From: Leucaena leucocephala
Lineage: Eukaryota > Streptophyta > Magnoliopsida > Fabales > Fabaceae
Direction of reading: 5' to 3'
Length of the DNA stretch: 64,000 bases
Assembly (NCBI GenBank): GCA_037074615.1
Contig: CM073518.1
Location: 17,188,501-17,252,500, forward strand
Shown here: one piece after another, positions 1-11,777 of the stretch
How positions within the stretch are numbered: the stretch's first letter is position 1
Layout of the letters: every line of letters starts with the position of its first letter
Made by a program: the position numbers and the translations under genes
The notes under the pieces: model-generated
Told to the model about the DNA's origin: nothing
What the model saw: only the letters and a program-made list of their open reading frames with translations
Database searches by the model: none

Positions 1-1388
1 TATTTTAGACATGGTTAGGTCTATGATGGCTCAAGCAAACCTTCCAATTTCATATTGGGGCGATGTTTTGTTGACGGCAACCTTTATACTTGGTGCCCAC
101 AAAGTCAGTCACTTCCAAGCCCTATGAGTTATAGACTGAACGACAGCCAGATCTAAGTATCCTTAAACCTTGGGGCTTGGAGGTATATATCCATGACAGT
201 TCTCTTAGACATGGGAAACTGGGTCCTAGAGGGAAGAAATATATTTTCATAAGTTACTTTGAACCCTCAAAAGGATATATGTTCATAAGTGAAATTGAAG
301 ATATGACAGTGACTGAAACAGAATCAAGAAATGATGTATTTATTGAGACAGAATTTCCCAGTAGGGGAGAGTTGACCGCACTGTATCTCTTTATGAGACT
401 CAGGAACAGAATAATACCGAACAGATTGATAGACCAGAATCCTCTAGGTATATCAATATGAGTAGGAGCCAAGAACGGTCAATGGAAAGAACGAGACAAA
501 TGAGACAAGATAAGCAAGTAGCTCCGGTTAGAAGGAGTAACATAAAAAGTGTTCTAAAGAGATACTTCCAAATAGAAAGCTAATCACTCTTAGTTACTCC
601 AGAAGGGGATGATGAACCCCACTTTGTTCATGAAGCCTTGGTAGGTCCTGCTAAGGAAGAATGGAAGAAAATAGTGAAAGAGGAAATTGACTCAATGATG
701 AAAAACCAAGTTTGGGAGTTGGTTGATCTGCCAAAAGGATGTAAAGCCATTGAGAACAAGTGGGTTCTTAAAATCAAGAAAGGTGGATGGATCAATTGAC
801 AAATTCAAAGCCCTATTAGTTGCAAAGTGATATACACAACAGGAAGGTATAGATTATGAGAATACTTTTTCACTCGTTGTACGCTTCAATTCGATAAAAC
901 TTATTCTAGCAATAGTAAATAGTTTAAACCTAGAGTTACATTACATAGATGTAGAAACCGCATTCCTGAATAGTGATCTAGATGAAGAAATCTATATAGA
1001 ACAACTAATAGGTTTCATTGAAAAAGGGTTTGAACACAAGAAGTGTAATCTCAAAAGTTCTATTTATAGATTAAAACAGTCATCCAGACAGTGGTACTTG
1101 AGGTTTCACAAGGCGATAACCTCATATAACTTCTAGATGATAGAGGAAGACCACTGCGTCTACGTTAAATAGTTTAAGGGTAACTTTGTAATATTATCCT
1201 TATACGTAGACGACATACTCTTAGTAGCAAATAGTCTTGACTCGGCGATAACTATTAAAGAATAGCTTTCATCAAATTTTGAGATGAAATACATGGGTGA
1301 AGCAGAATACATACTTGGAGTTAAGATTCGAAGGAATTACTCTAAGAGAATCCTCACTCTTTAACAAGAGAATTATATTAAGAAGATA
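1..1388 (+). pseudogene. Copia A pol fragment 1: integrase end, linker, first half of RT
   Basis: Bases 1-60 encode the integrase tail (MVRSMMAQANLPISYWG), matching copia E near 46560-46600 on the other strand. Bases 177-461 are an open linker segment. From about 600 the RT region follows: a WVLK-type motif near 760, a LQL/D-type segment near 940, and a YVDD motif near 1204 (LYVDDILL). Stops (for example near 1135, 1170 and 1264) and small indels break the frame. The segment stops at the insertion point of solo LTR X1, in the middle of the palm/thumb region, and resumes at 3677. It codes for nothing now. Confidence 0.8.
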
Positions 1389-3676
1389 TGTCACATCCTC
1401 ACTTTCCTAGCTTCATCTTCTCCAAACCAGTACCCTGTTATGTTTGGAAAAAGTAAGTGTGAGATTTCGGGGAAAATCTCAGTAGCAAACGGTACTAAAC
1501 AGTGTATGCATCAATGATTGGTATTAGTGCTTGCTTGTGATTATGTCAACTTAATGTAATTTGCATGCTTCCATGTAACATATGAAATATAATTGGCCAA
1601 GGTAATCATATCATAGAGCTTCAAAAATTACATATTAACATCAATCAATCAAGCCACAACACAATTAACCATACATTCAACACATACAAGTTTAAGTAAG
1701 TTTACTACCAGGCGTGTAGCCCTTCCTTTAGTCCTTAACTTTTGATCTGAGGTTCCACCTTTTCATAGGTCAAAGCCTATACATACCATAATAATATTTT
1801 ATTATTATTTTATCCAGTATAACTCTACTTAATTTAGGCTTATCCTGAGGCAATACCCCTATTCTAACAATCCCCTAACTTCCTTTCTATCCACTGCTAA
1901 TCTTATAGAGAGAGATATTTCTCTATTCTAACTACTTAATTTATAAGAACAACCCTCTAAATTATTAGAGCAGGGACTAGAATAAATTACTTACCTTACT
2001 CCTAAGCTTGATGAGTCCCTAAGCTCTTTGGATTGCTCCTAATTTAGCCAAAACTCCTTCTTTCTCTTCCTTTCTTTCTCTTTCTCTCTCTCTTCCTTCC
2101 TTTCTTTCTCTCTCTCTCTTCCTTTCTCTTCTTGGACATGAATGGAATGGAGGGAGGGGTGGGGTATTTATAGTTAGAGCAAGGTGGAGTGGATGGCTCA
2201 AATCGAATCACTATGAACGGCTCAGATCGCTTAGCTTCCTCAAGAAGCTTCGCCTGCATCATCGTGATGACATCATCATCCTAGATGACTCATCAAAATG
2301 ACATAATGGTGGGGCCCTCGGGACCCCTCACTAGCTGACTCAGTGCTTCCAGAGAATTCCAGAGTCTTATCCTGGAATAAACGGATGAGATCATGCCACG
2401 TGTCCTTATCTTTTTCTTCTTCCTCTAGATTAGTACCATGTGTAATTTTGATGGGTACCTTTCACTCCACCTCATGGCTTCCGGATAAATCTCAAGCTTT
2501 ATCTAACCAATTCCTAGTTATCACTTCAATCGGGTAACTTTACTTTATTGAAAACTTACTAAAATATTACTTTAATGCCACTTTAACCCACATAATATTG
2601 AGCCATATTTTTGGACTCTTGGAATGCTATCTTGGGTCTCTGATCACGCTCAAGCACTCTGATGGCTTAATTCCCAAGAAACATCCCTGGGCAAATTACC
2701 AAACTGCCCTTGGTCCCTCTTTATTTACTTTAATGAGTCTATGGGTATTATTGTCTTTTCATACCTTACCAGAGTATCCCCTGACCCTGGTCAACTATCC
2801 AGATAACCTTTTTTCACTATCTAACCTTATTCAAATGACCAAAATACCCTTTACTCATTCTTTACTTATTTTATAACACAAGGGTATTTTTGTCATTTCG
2901 CATATTTTCTGGACACTAGCCCCTTTTACCGTTGAACTGATATCATGGGCCTTTATGTGATGTCATCTGCGCTCATTCAATCCTAGTTTGCTTACCGATT
3001 AATTTCCCAATAGGTATCAGGCGTTCATTAACTCCCATCAAAATTCACTAATAAGTTAATAACTTTTTCTATAGAACTCCTTTCGGGATTCTGTCAGTTC
3101 CCTGACATCTGGCTTCATAGGAAGCACATTCCTGTAACTTTTTACTCATATATGAGGTCCAAGAGATCTGATAAAAATTTCAGATAACTTTCAGACTATC
3201 AGATAAATATCAGCTATCTAAAACTCCAATAAAATTTCTGTATTAGGCTAGATTAATCAGCACAACTTTCTCTATCTACTGATAAAATTTGGGACTGAAA
3301 TACTTCCAAGCAGTTCTAAGCCACTTCCGGCTCAACTTTCTATAATTACCATTTTACCCCTGAAACTTTTCCTCTTTTCAATTAAGTCCCTTACCTTTTC
3401 ATAATTACACTTAATGGCCCACAACTTATGTCTATTTTCATTTTTGTACCATGGAACTTTTAAACTTTCGCTTTCGTCCCTTTCTTTTCTAAAATAACCA
3501 TTATGCCCCTAGGAACTTTTGCTATTTACACATAAGTCCCTGTACTTTCACTTATTTACAGTTTAGTCCCTAAAAACCCTCTGTATGTTTCTGGGACTTC
3601 TGCTCAAAGGGGTCTGGTAGCCTATCTATTTCAGGCTACTTTCTAAGTCTCTGGGCCTAAAAATTAGGATATTACA
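1389..3676 (-). mobile_element. Solo LTR X1 (gypsy-type large LTR) nested in copia A
   Basis: A 2288-bp block with TG...CA ends (TGTCACATCC...GGATATTACA) inserted in the RT of copia A. Flanking 5-bp repeats are agata (1384-1388) and aggta (3677-3681), one mismatch. It has no coding capacity and no primer site or internal domain, so it is a solo LTR. Orientation is from the TATA box on the minus strand (2165-2172), followed in the transcribed direction by a long GA-rich tract (complement of 2059-2135). The same family recurs at 4745-6909, 15109-17434, 21885-25356 and 58030-63004. Assignment to Ty3/gypsy is inferred from LTR size and the TGTAACATCCC-like start on the transcribed strand. Confidence 0.82.
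2165..2172 (-). promoter_or_regulatory. TATA box of solo LTR X1
   Basis: TATAAATA on the minus strand, followed by C-rich then GA-rich sequence. The same arrangement is kept in all five X copies (5832-5839, 15859-15866, 24062-24069 on minus; 59624-59631 on plus), which marks the U3/R boundary and fixes the strand of the family. Confidence 0.65.
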
Positions 3677-4480
3677 AGGTACTTGAGTGATTCAACATGA
3701 GTGACTGCAATCCCATAGATATCCCTATAGCTACTGGAGTGGCCTTGGGTTCTGATATGTATCCCAAAACTGAATTAGACAAAAAGAAAATGGAAAGAGT
3801 TCCATATATCAGTGCTATTGGTAGCCTAATGTATGTGATAATGTGTACAAGACTAGATATTTATTATACTGTGACGTTGGCTAGCAGATTCCAGTCCAAC
3901 CCCAGTGAGAAATACTAGAAAGTAGTGAAGAGGATCTTGAGATACTTAAAGGGCATAACTGACTATGTGTTATGTTATTAAGGAAGTGACTTATGTTTAG
4001 TCGAATATTTTGATACCGATGTAGGCAGTGATGAAGAAGAATGAAAATTGACTTAAGGATACACCTTCTTGCTTAATAACGATGTCATATATTGGAGTAG
4101 CAAGAAGCAAACGTGTATTGCCTTACACTTTATGGAAGCTGAGTTTGTTGCATACACTACAGCAGTGCAAGAGGCTGTTAGCTGAAGAGATTTATCGAAC
4201 ACCTAGGATTTGGGAACGAGAGTACCAATCCGGTGTTGATACACTGTGATAACACTGCAGCCATAGCCTACACCAAAGACCCTAAGTATCATAGCAAGAC
4301 TAAACACATTGATATCAAGTATAACTTTGTGAAGGATTATATAGCACAGAAAATTGTAACTGTACAATACATTTCAACTAAATGTATGTTGCAAACCCCA
4401 TGACTAAGCTAATAGACAAAGAAACATTTGAGAAACATGTAAAAGCCATTATCATGCGGAAAATGTAAAATTACAAATTG
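3677..4480 (+). pseudogene. Copia A pol fragment 2: RT end and RNase H
   Basis: Continues the RT interrupted at 1388. An open stretch at 3697-3918 matches the RT C-terminal connection (SDCNPIDIPIA, then ERVPYISAIGSLMY and MCTRLDIYY). RNase H follows: a degenerate D...GD segment near 4010-4035, KKQTC near 4105, EAEF at about 4138, and a CDN-type motif near 4245 (HCDNTAA), then HIDIKYNF near 4310. Stops at about 3916, 3979 and 4044 and an indel near 4180 disable it. Copia E 44509-45687 gives the same order without most of these breaks. Confidence 0.82.
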
Positions 4481-4744
4481 TATGTAATATTTTATTTTCA
4501 TTAATGATATCATGTCATTTATTATTACTTATATGTCTGGGTGAAAGTATACAATGTCTAGTATGTCGTACAGGTTAAAAATGTTAGCTCTCTTACACGA
4601 GCAACCGCCTTTGATGCTAGAGAAGTGTTAAAAAATGAGACATGTATTCACCAGTAAAGCAACAAAAGTGCGGATATGGTAGAAAAGAAACACAGTAAAT
4701 GTCGCCCCGACTTAAAAAAGTGTAGTAAGTCGAGATGAGATATG
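4481..4744 (+). other. Copia A 3' non-coding tail, first part
   Basis: Non-coding sequence after RNase H, collinear with the tail of copia E (about 44110-44420 on the other strand). It is broken at 4744 by solo LTR X2; the last five bases (atatg) are the left copy of the X2 target duplication. Confidence 0.7.
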
Positions 4745-6909
4745 TGAAACATCCTCCCTTAGACTCCTCAGAGTACACTTACGGAAGCGATATTAGCTTG
4801 ATATATCTTAACTTAAGCCCAGAAATTTAAAATTTTACTCTTAAGTTCCTTATTCTGAACCTTTGATTTGAAAATTAATTTATCTCGTTCTGCACATCCA
4901 AATGAGGTTTATTACCTATCCACATAATACCCCAGATGTGTATGACTGGCTTGCCAAATTTCGTAGCCAAACTCCTCCGTTTACTAGGTCAAACTGAGGT
5001 CAAAACATTGCTACCTCAGGACCTGCGAATTTCTCTTTTAATTCGTCATACACAAGTTAAACATGCCAAACAATATTTATTATTAAATAATAAAATATCA
5101 TACAACAAAGCATACACCAAATTCTCTTATTTCAATTACATCTTTTCCTGTCAAAAATCTGGCAGCATAACTGCTACATTCCTTCTGTAGAAAGTAACCG
5201 ATCTTGTACCGATTCGGTAATTCCCGTAGGAACTACCATTCTACGTAAGTACCCAGGAAAGACTGGATGAACCGGCTAGGTCCACTCACTTCCAGCCTCC
5301 TTAGACAGCACCTACGTACACAGTACGTATCAGTTCCTTTCTTTGTTCCTTCTTCGTTGCCAGAATTTCGGCAGCCTAACGGCGTCTCTCAAAATTCTTA
5401 GAATTCAGTTCAACATAATCTCCCTGTAATGGGTTATACATGGGGAATGAGATTCGGGGGAATCTCAGTAGTAATAATCATAACAATATATGTAATGCAG
5501 AGTGACGGTGCTTGCTTGTGATTGTGTACAGATAAGTATGCTGCGTGCTTCCATATTCAATAACATATGATCATAGCATTGTAATAGAGCTTCAAGCATA
5601 ACATATAAGACAACAATCCAACCAAACAATAGCACAACAAATCACAAAGACATTACATAAGAGCTAGGATTAGTTACTACCTCAAAAGCAGAGCTCCAGA
5701 ACTTCTATACTACTTCCAACTCCACCAGAACTTCCTTTCTTTCTTTCTTTCTTTCTTTCTCCTTCTCTCTCTTCTTTCTCTCTCTTTTCTTGCCAAAAAC
5801 GTGGGATGCATAAAATGGGAGGGGAAGGGGGTATTTATAGCTTTAATGGATGGCATTCTTATAATTTTGAAGCCATCTGAACATGTGGTCCTGGTTTTTC
5901 CTGGATTTTCCTATTTTTCTTTATTCCTTTTTACTGCATCATGCATGACATCATCCAGGACACCTCACCGGGACACCTCATCGCCACATTCTTCACATGT
6001 CACAATTCCTGGACACCTCATCAGCTGACTCAGCAGTTCAGTCCAATCCAGTACCGGTCCAGAGTCTTGCACCGTAATACGTGTCCTTACTTTTCTTCTG
6101 CCTCTAAGATTACGCCATGTGGCACCTGGAAGAGACCTTTCACGCCTTCCAATGCTATCCAGATAAGTCCCGGACTTTATCTGATCACCTCCTCGGTTAT
6201 CGTGCCGACCGAGTAACTTTACTTTATTGAAACAGCATTAAAATAGTATTTTAATGCCACTTTTTCTCACATATCACTGGGCCTACGTTTTTGGGCTCTG
6301 GGTATGTTATCTTGGATCCTGATCAATCTCAAGTACTCTGATGGCTCGACTCCCAAGAAACATCCCTCGGCAAATTACCAAAATACCCCTGGGTGCCCTT
6401 TCTTGCACTATTTTAACCCTAAGGGTAAAATCGTCATTTCACACCCTTCTGTACTCTGTCAGGATATATACTGACTCTAAGTAACTTTATCTGTATGAGC
6501 CTTGGCTCCTGGGCCTGTCCAAAATGACCAAAATGCCCTCATTCATCTACTACCCCTTTAGTACAACATAGGGGCATTTTCGTAATTTCGTACTTTTTCG
6601 GGGTTCTGCCGGACACTGGCCCACCTATCAGTCTAAGTGTCTTACTGGGCCTTATTACTCATCTTCTCATCCCTTATCTTAAGTTCTAGAAATTTTCTTT
6701 CAATAACTCATCCCTTAAACTCTTCGGGAGTCATCGTTAATTGAAAAGCTCGACAACCCGCCCATATCAGGTTATCTTACACAGGAGCCAGCCCATATCA
6801 AGCTTACTGCAGAATTTCTAGGCTTAAGACTTAGGATATTTCTCACATTCCTCATCTTGGACCTAGATGAACTGTCCCGATCTCCTAGACCAAAAATCGG
6901 GATGTTACA
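4745..6909 (-). mobile_element. Solo LTR X2 nested in copia A tail
   Basis: A 2165-bp TG...CA block (TGAAACATCC...GGGATGTTACA) flanked by a perfect 5-bp target duplication atatg (4740-4744 and 6910-6914). Removing it rejoins copia A with the sequence order seen in copia E. It carries a minus-strand TATA box at 5832-5839 and, beyond it in the transcribed direction, a GA-rich microsatellite (complement of 5727-5795, mainly CTTT repeats). Its internal segment around 5215-5330 (tacgtaagtacc.aggaaag and following) is shared with X4 near 22015-22110. No internal retrotransposon region is present, so recombination between two LTRs has removed the rest. Confidence 0.88.
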
Positions 6910-7738
6910 ATATGTAAGTATGGATATGGATCAAACTATGGATATTCACATTCATGAAATCTGTTGCCAAATAACAAATTTTTCAAAATTGACGTCATAT
7001 TATATGAATAGAATTGAAGAGTTTGGGTTTAGATATTATGAGTGTATGAACTTAAGTCTGTACAATGTGATTGATAGAATCAAAATGACGTACACTCTTA
7101 TAGGATAAAAGGAACATCGTAACATGTGATTCATACCACATGTGCTGAAGAACTGCATGGAAAGCAAGTGAATCAATCATTGCTTCATTGTTGTGTGAGT
7201 TCCAAAAAGGTATATCCTTTTATTAAAGTCCTTTGACTTTGACAGTGTTATGGCGATATATTTCAGCAATTACTACTTTAGTATATGTCTTATGGTCAAA
7301 TTATATATGAACCAAAGGTATTATATTAGGAAAGTGGTTGATTCATATCAAAATGATATATGAGCGAAAGAAATATTACCAGAATATACACATCCATGCT
7401 GGTGTCTGTGACCGGTCCCTTATGATATTATTTTGTTAATTTCATAAGTGTAAATATTATGCATAAGTGGAGGCTATCTGAGTCATATGCTGACTCAAGA
7501 GGGATTAAATTAGCCATAAGAAAAGTGTATATGGGTAAATCTAAGATATTTAAGGCACTATAACTTATTTTGATCAAGCTGCACTAAAGGGCTATTTTGT
7601 GTTAGTCTCTGTAAAAGGGATTTCTAGTACAAATGCCCTAATAGAGATGTCATGCCTACGCTGTAGTACCTAGTATGAAAGAAGGAAGAGAATAAGATTA
7701 GAGCCACGATATTTAATCGACCAAGTGTGAGTATGAGA
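6910..7738 (+). other. Copia A 3' non-coding tail, second part, and polypurine tract
   Basis: Non-coding sequence between X2 and the 3' LTR. It is clearly related to the corresponding part of copia E (43277-44100, minus), including a shared segment around 7401-7425 that matches E at about 43604-43625. It ends in a purine-rich stretch (gtgtgagtatgaga) just before the LTR, the equivalent of the polypurine tract in E. Open frames here are short and match nothing I know. Confidence 0.7.
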
Positions 7739-8110
7739 TGTTAGGAAATAGGACAGTCCACCCATGATTGATTAGGCCCAGGTCCACGAGTATGTATAGT
7801 GGAGGGAATAGTTATGGACACTGGCTGGAAGAGGAAAACATGGGAGAGTGGGGAGTTATCACAAAACCCATTCCCCCCTCATTCAGGCATAATATATGCA
7901 TGTGTGCAGCCATAGTGCCAGGGAGATCAGAAGTTTTTTCCAAAAAAAATATTTTCCTTTGTTTTCTCTCTTTTGGTGGCTCTGTGTTCCATTACTTTTC
8001 CTTAGTGTTTTTTTGCTGTGTAAACATAATCAGAGTCTAAACAAGGTGCGCTGATTTCGTGTAGGTATCTCGGTGAACCAAAGAAGATCCAAGTTATGCC
8101 CAAAAGCTGA
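7739..8110 (+). repeat. Copia A 3' LTR
   Basis: Starts TGTTAGGAAATAGG directly after the purine tract and aligns with the 375-bp LTRs of copia E: the segments around GTCCACCCATG, GGCCCAGGTCCA and the terminal GGTATCTCGGTGAAC are shared. It is much more diverged than the two E LTRs are from each other, so the insertion is old. The end near 8110 (ccaaaagctga) is approximate. Confidence 0.75.
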
Positions 8111-8937
8111 TATTATAACTCTAATATATTATTGAACGATGATAGCCATGCATCAATCTTTGGGAGCGCTCGTCTTATTGGTGATATCCTTATATACTCT
8201 TACTCTTATTTTATTTTTGTTATTATCTATTTTTAGTTTCTAAAATTATTAATCAAGTTCTCTTCTACTACTTATAATTCTCACACTTAATCTAATAGAG
8301 TTATGCCATGCATTGACTTTACGTAAAGAATACGACCTAAGTTGATATCTATACTACATAGAGATTAATTTAGTAATTAATTTAAGGGCTAACAATAGGT
8401 GACATCAACATATCAGATTGAATGTTAAAATGTTATACAAAAATATGTTGAAAAAAAGTATTGATAAAAACTATTTACGTTAAGGAAGGACATACCAGTT
8501 AACTAAAGATTTAAATTTAGCAAATTCATGATGGTTGAAACTTGAATGGCTCGATGGGATGAAAATATAACTGCCAAAATAAAGTATAAAAAGATATTTG
8601 TGTAACAAGACTTTGGATTTTAGTAGGCATCAGTATAAGTAGTTAAAACAAATAATAAGTCTATATAACTATATAAATGAGATCAAACATCAAGGAGATG
8701 GGAGTATTTTATTGAATTATCCATGTATATATCCATTCCATTTTATGCATTTGCATACGTCTTATGGTTGGTAATTTTCTAGAGATTTGGGGATGATATG
8801 TGCCAAAACACAACTTTAAGTTGACGGTATTAAATTGGGTGTCAATTTCAAAAAAAAGAAAATAGTAAAGCGAAAATAGACAATAAAATTTTGAATTATA
8901 ATTGATTTTTTTATTCAATGAATGAGTAAAATACATG
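8111..8937. other. AT-rich spacer, no gene recognised
   Basis: Between the copia A LTR and the polygalacturonase stop codon. I see only short open frames, no splice-bounded exon and no terminal repeats. The part nearest 8937 is probably 3' flanking sequence of the polygalacturonase pseudogene. Confidence 0.5.
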
Positions 8938-11121
8938 CTAAGGAGTACAGGCTGGTAGATTCCTAGAGACTTTGGGCTTGATGTTCTTACAAGTAGCAAT
9001 CGCAGTAGTCCCATTGAATTTGAGATTAATATTTTTGAGTTTTACCTTCTTACAAGGTACACTACTACTACAAATTAAAACTATTCCTTTCTTTCTTGTA
9101 GACGTGCGCCTCTAATATTCTTGAAGGAAACTCCACTTATTTGTACTTTTGAAGGAGTCTGTTGTAGAGGCTCAAAAAGAAACAAAGAAAAATAGAAACA
9201 CTAAGGAAAACGAAAGAAGTTAGAAATATGTAGGGAAAGCTCAAAAGATCTTATACTCAAAAATTAAAGAAGAAATGTACAAATGAGATACACATCCCTA
9301 TATTATTCTATCATTGGCATCAAGGACATAATTTTTTCATTTTATAAATTTCACATATTTTGCAAGGAGTTTTAAAATGCTTGTTTAAGATTTAACTTAA
9401 TTTGATATTTTTTCTATTTTGTATATGTATAGATATGTATGTATTTTGAGAGGGAGGGAGAGCGAACTAAACACCTGTTTTGAGCATTGGTTCCATGGAC
9501 AATATTCTTGGTCTATGATTATAGGATTGGTGACATTAATCATGAAGATATTATCAAAACGCAATTGAGAGACTGGGATTTTTATTGAAGTACCAGGCCA
9601 AGTCTTGATTCTCACACCATTGTCGATGTTTTTGAAAGTGCAATTATTCACTATCAGACCCTCTATAGGTTCTTCATTTTCATATTTTCCAAGGCTTCCA
9701 ACGCTAATGCCATGGCCAGGTCTGCATGTCACATTCTTAACACTCACTTGTCTGCATCCATCATCGAGTTAGATACAATCATCTCCTGTTGCAATGTTTG
9801 ATTCAAGTATTTTCACTTGCGTTGATCTTCCTATGTGGATTCCATCTGTATTCGGACTTTCTGCAGGGGCCTTAATGGAGAATTTGTTGAATGTAATATT
9901 ACTGCACCCTAGAACATTTACATGAAAGTGTTTGCTGTGTTTTGATGTTATATCCCGAGTGATTGAATTGTTCATGAAGCTAAAACCAAAATTCTGGAAG
10001 GGGTTTCAAAGAAAGTTAGGCTTTTAAAAGAATCTGTACATGATTCATGTAGAATTTTCTTTCATTATAAGAAGAGGCTAAATACAAGGAGAAAAAGTGC
10101 TAGGCATTACAGTGTGAACACAACTCAGTCTAATTTTCTGTAGCTTCCTCTTAACCTATTTTTTTACCACGAGAAAATTCACTCATTATGTTATTTTTCA
10201 TGTCAAAACAATGCTCTTATGCTATTATTTAGAAATTATACATTTGTTATATTTTAAATAGAAATTAAAAAATGATGAAATAAGGAATTCAACACATGTT
10301 TGTGAGTGTTAGAAATATGTATACTTTATTAATTACTGTGGTAAGCTTTTTGCAATTCCAAGTTTGATGACAATTATTTTGCTTCAAAGCTGTTGAACCT
10401 TGACTGTCAAAAATGGCACCCCCAGATAAGGTAAAGGAATCAATATATCCGAATCTAAGCCCCATATAAGGTAAAGGAATAAAAAATGGCTCCAATTGAT
10501 TAGGATTTTTTGGTGCCGCAATGTTGCCTTCAATGTGAAGCTCAATTGGAGCCTTGCAAGGACCGTTCATCTCTATTTGTGTCAAAATGTATGTACTTTT
10601 TGGAACCAAAACTTTGCTTACACTTGTAGATGAACATGACGCTTTCCATGCTCTCTCCAAGCTCTTGTCAACATCAATCAACAAGCCAAGTATATCTCAA
10701 TAAAATGTAAACATGGAAAAACATTTTGTAGGCAGGTATACTTAACTTATGTTGATAACAAAACAAACAATATATGGCAAAATTTACTTTCATAAAATAT
10801 CCATCACAAAAGTTGTTGTACAAGTTTTGCGATGGAATTTTTGTGAATCTGTCACAAAAGAAATATTTGTAAAGGGACAGTATGTGGCAAAATCAATTTG
10901 TAATGCACTAATTGTTTTGTCGTAAGTTCCCTTTTATTCTTTCGTTGTAGTGAAGTTTCAAACAAGGAATTCATACGATAGATGCTCACCGAGGTCAGAT
11001 CTCCATTAGGTGCTCCACCATATTTTATTATATCAAAAACCACAGGTTGAGCTATAATTGAAGATGCTAGTAGTAAGAATAAAGCATAAATATAAATAAT
11101 AATACCCAAATTTGCTTCCAT
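8938..11121 (-). pseudogene. Polygalacturonase (GH28, exopolygalacturonase-type) pseudogene
   Basis: Plant exopolygalacturonases hydrolyse galacturonan in pectin, typically in pollen. Four exons are visible: 11121-10990 (ATG, hydrophobic signal peptide, then VVFDIIKYGGAPNGD), about 10675-10337 (WKASC, LSGGAIFD, CKKL), 9993-9475 and 9158-8938, for about 400 codons, the usual family length. Exon 3 keeps the catalytic motifs NTDG, GDDC, GHG and RIK. Lesions: an in-frame TAA right after GDDCI (minus strand, 9766-9768); a 2-base insertion in exon 4 after NIRG, upstream of the normal ending (NLPACTP then TAG); and no clear AG acceptor before exon 2. Donors at 10989, 10336 and 9474 and acceptors at 9994 and 9159 look normal. 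Intron 1 carries a CACTA end. Confidence 0.9.
10741..10952. mobile_element. CACTA transposon end inside polygalacturonase intron 1
   Basis: The sequence ending at 10952 is ttcgttgtagtg; its complement starts CACTACAACGAAAG, the form of a plant CACTA (En/Spm) terminus. Next to it are clustered subterminal repeats of the type TTTTGTGAcaga / TTTTGCGAtgga / TTTTGTGAtgga (10795-10865). No opposite CACTA terminus is visible in the intron, so this is one end of a deleted element; the left limit is uncertain. Confidence 0.55.
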
Positions 11122-11258
11122 ATTGAGTTATTCTTCTTTGAATTCTTTATAAGCCTTTTTCTGTCTTGCGTTCGAATAGAACAATGTCTACTAGAGTTGT
11201 GTGAGTGGTGAAACCCTTATTTACACAAATAACTATTTATATTGTTGTGACAAAACTG

Positions 11259-11403
11259 AAATAAGCCATATAAATAGCCAAATAGTGAAATTACAAACTT
11301 GTAGTTGCCTTTCTTTAGCCAATCATATAACCAAAAGCCCGTTGAATTAACAATTACAATTCACATTTGGCCATTTGGGATTGGATGATTTAAATTTTAA
11401 TGA
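11259..11403. repeat. Diverged direct duplication, copy 1 (upstream of polygalacturonase)
   Basis: About 145 bp (aaataagccatataaatagcc ... taaattttaatga) repeated about 360 bp further right at 11620-11763 in the same orientation, with scattered substitutions. It lies in what would be the upstream region of the polygalacturonase pseudogene. Confidence 0.8.
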
Positions 11404-11619
11404 ATTTTAAGAGTTTGTTTTAAAGTAAGTGAACAACCTTGCTTCGGGACAAAAAGGAAAACATTCTTATCCACTTTTGCACAATAATTTATTTTCCTCA
11501 AGAATATAGTATCTTAGTGTCCAAAGGTATTCAGTTAATCATGTATGCGCACATTTTTCAAATGGTTTTCCATGTTTGTTACAATTAATTATATAATTGT
11601 CAAAAAATATCCTAATAAA

Positions 11620-11763
11620 AAATAAGCCATATAAATAGCCAAATAGTGAAATTATGAACCCGTAGTTGTTTTTTTTCACCAAATCGTATAACCAAAGAAT
11701 GTTGAATTAACAATTATAATTTACATTTGGCCTTTTGGGATATGATGATTTAAATTTTAATGA
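11620..11763. repeat. Diverged direct duplication, copy 2
   Basis: Second copy of the block at 11259-11403. The sequence between the copies (about 11404-11619) has no gene. Copy 2 ends just before the CACTA remnant that starts near 11778. Confidence 0.8.
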
Positions 11764-11777
11764 GCATCTCCATTGAC

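Larger units (their letters stand above)
1..8110 (+). mobile_element. Copia A: degenerate Ty1/copia retrotransposon, 5' part outside window
   Basis: From the left edge the sequence reads, on the + strand, as the end of a copia integrase, the integrase-RT linker, reverse transcriptase, RNase H, a long non-coding tail, a polypurine tract and a 3' LTR. Two large insertions (1389-3676 and 4745-6909) split it; removing each restores collinearity with copia E on the opposite strand (42902-50861), so A and E are the same family. Many in-frame stops make it non-coding. The 5' LTR, gag and protease lie upstream of the window, so neither full length nor target duplication can be given. The right end near 8110 is placed by alignment to the E LTR and is good to a few bases. 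Confidence 0.85.

Noticed and set aside
2019..2262. Arg/Glu-rich reading frames (also at 59561-59764) as possible RNA-binding proteins
   Set aside because: They are translations of the GA/TC microsatellite of the X LTRs in overlapping frames, with no independent coding evidence.
8938..11121. Functional polygalacturonase gene
   Set aside because: A TAA inside the catalytic exon, a 2-base insertion in the last exon and no acceptor for exon 2 make three independent lesions.
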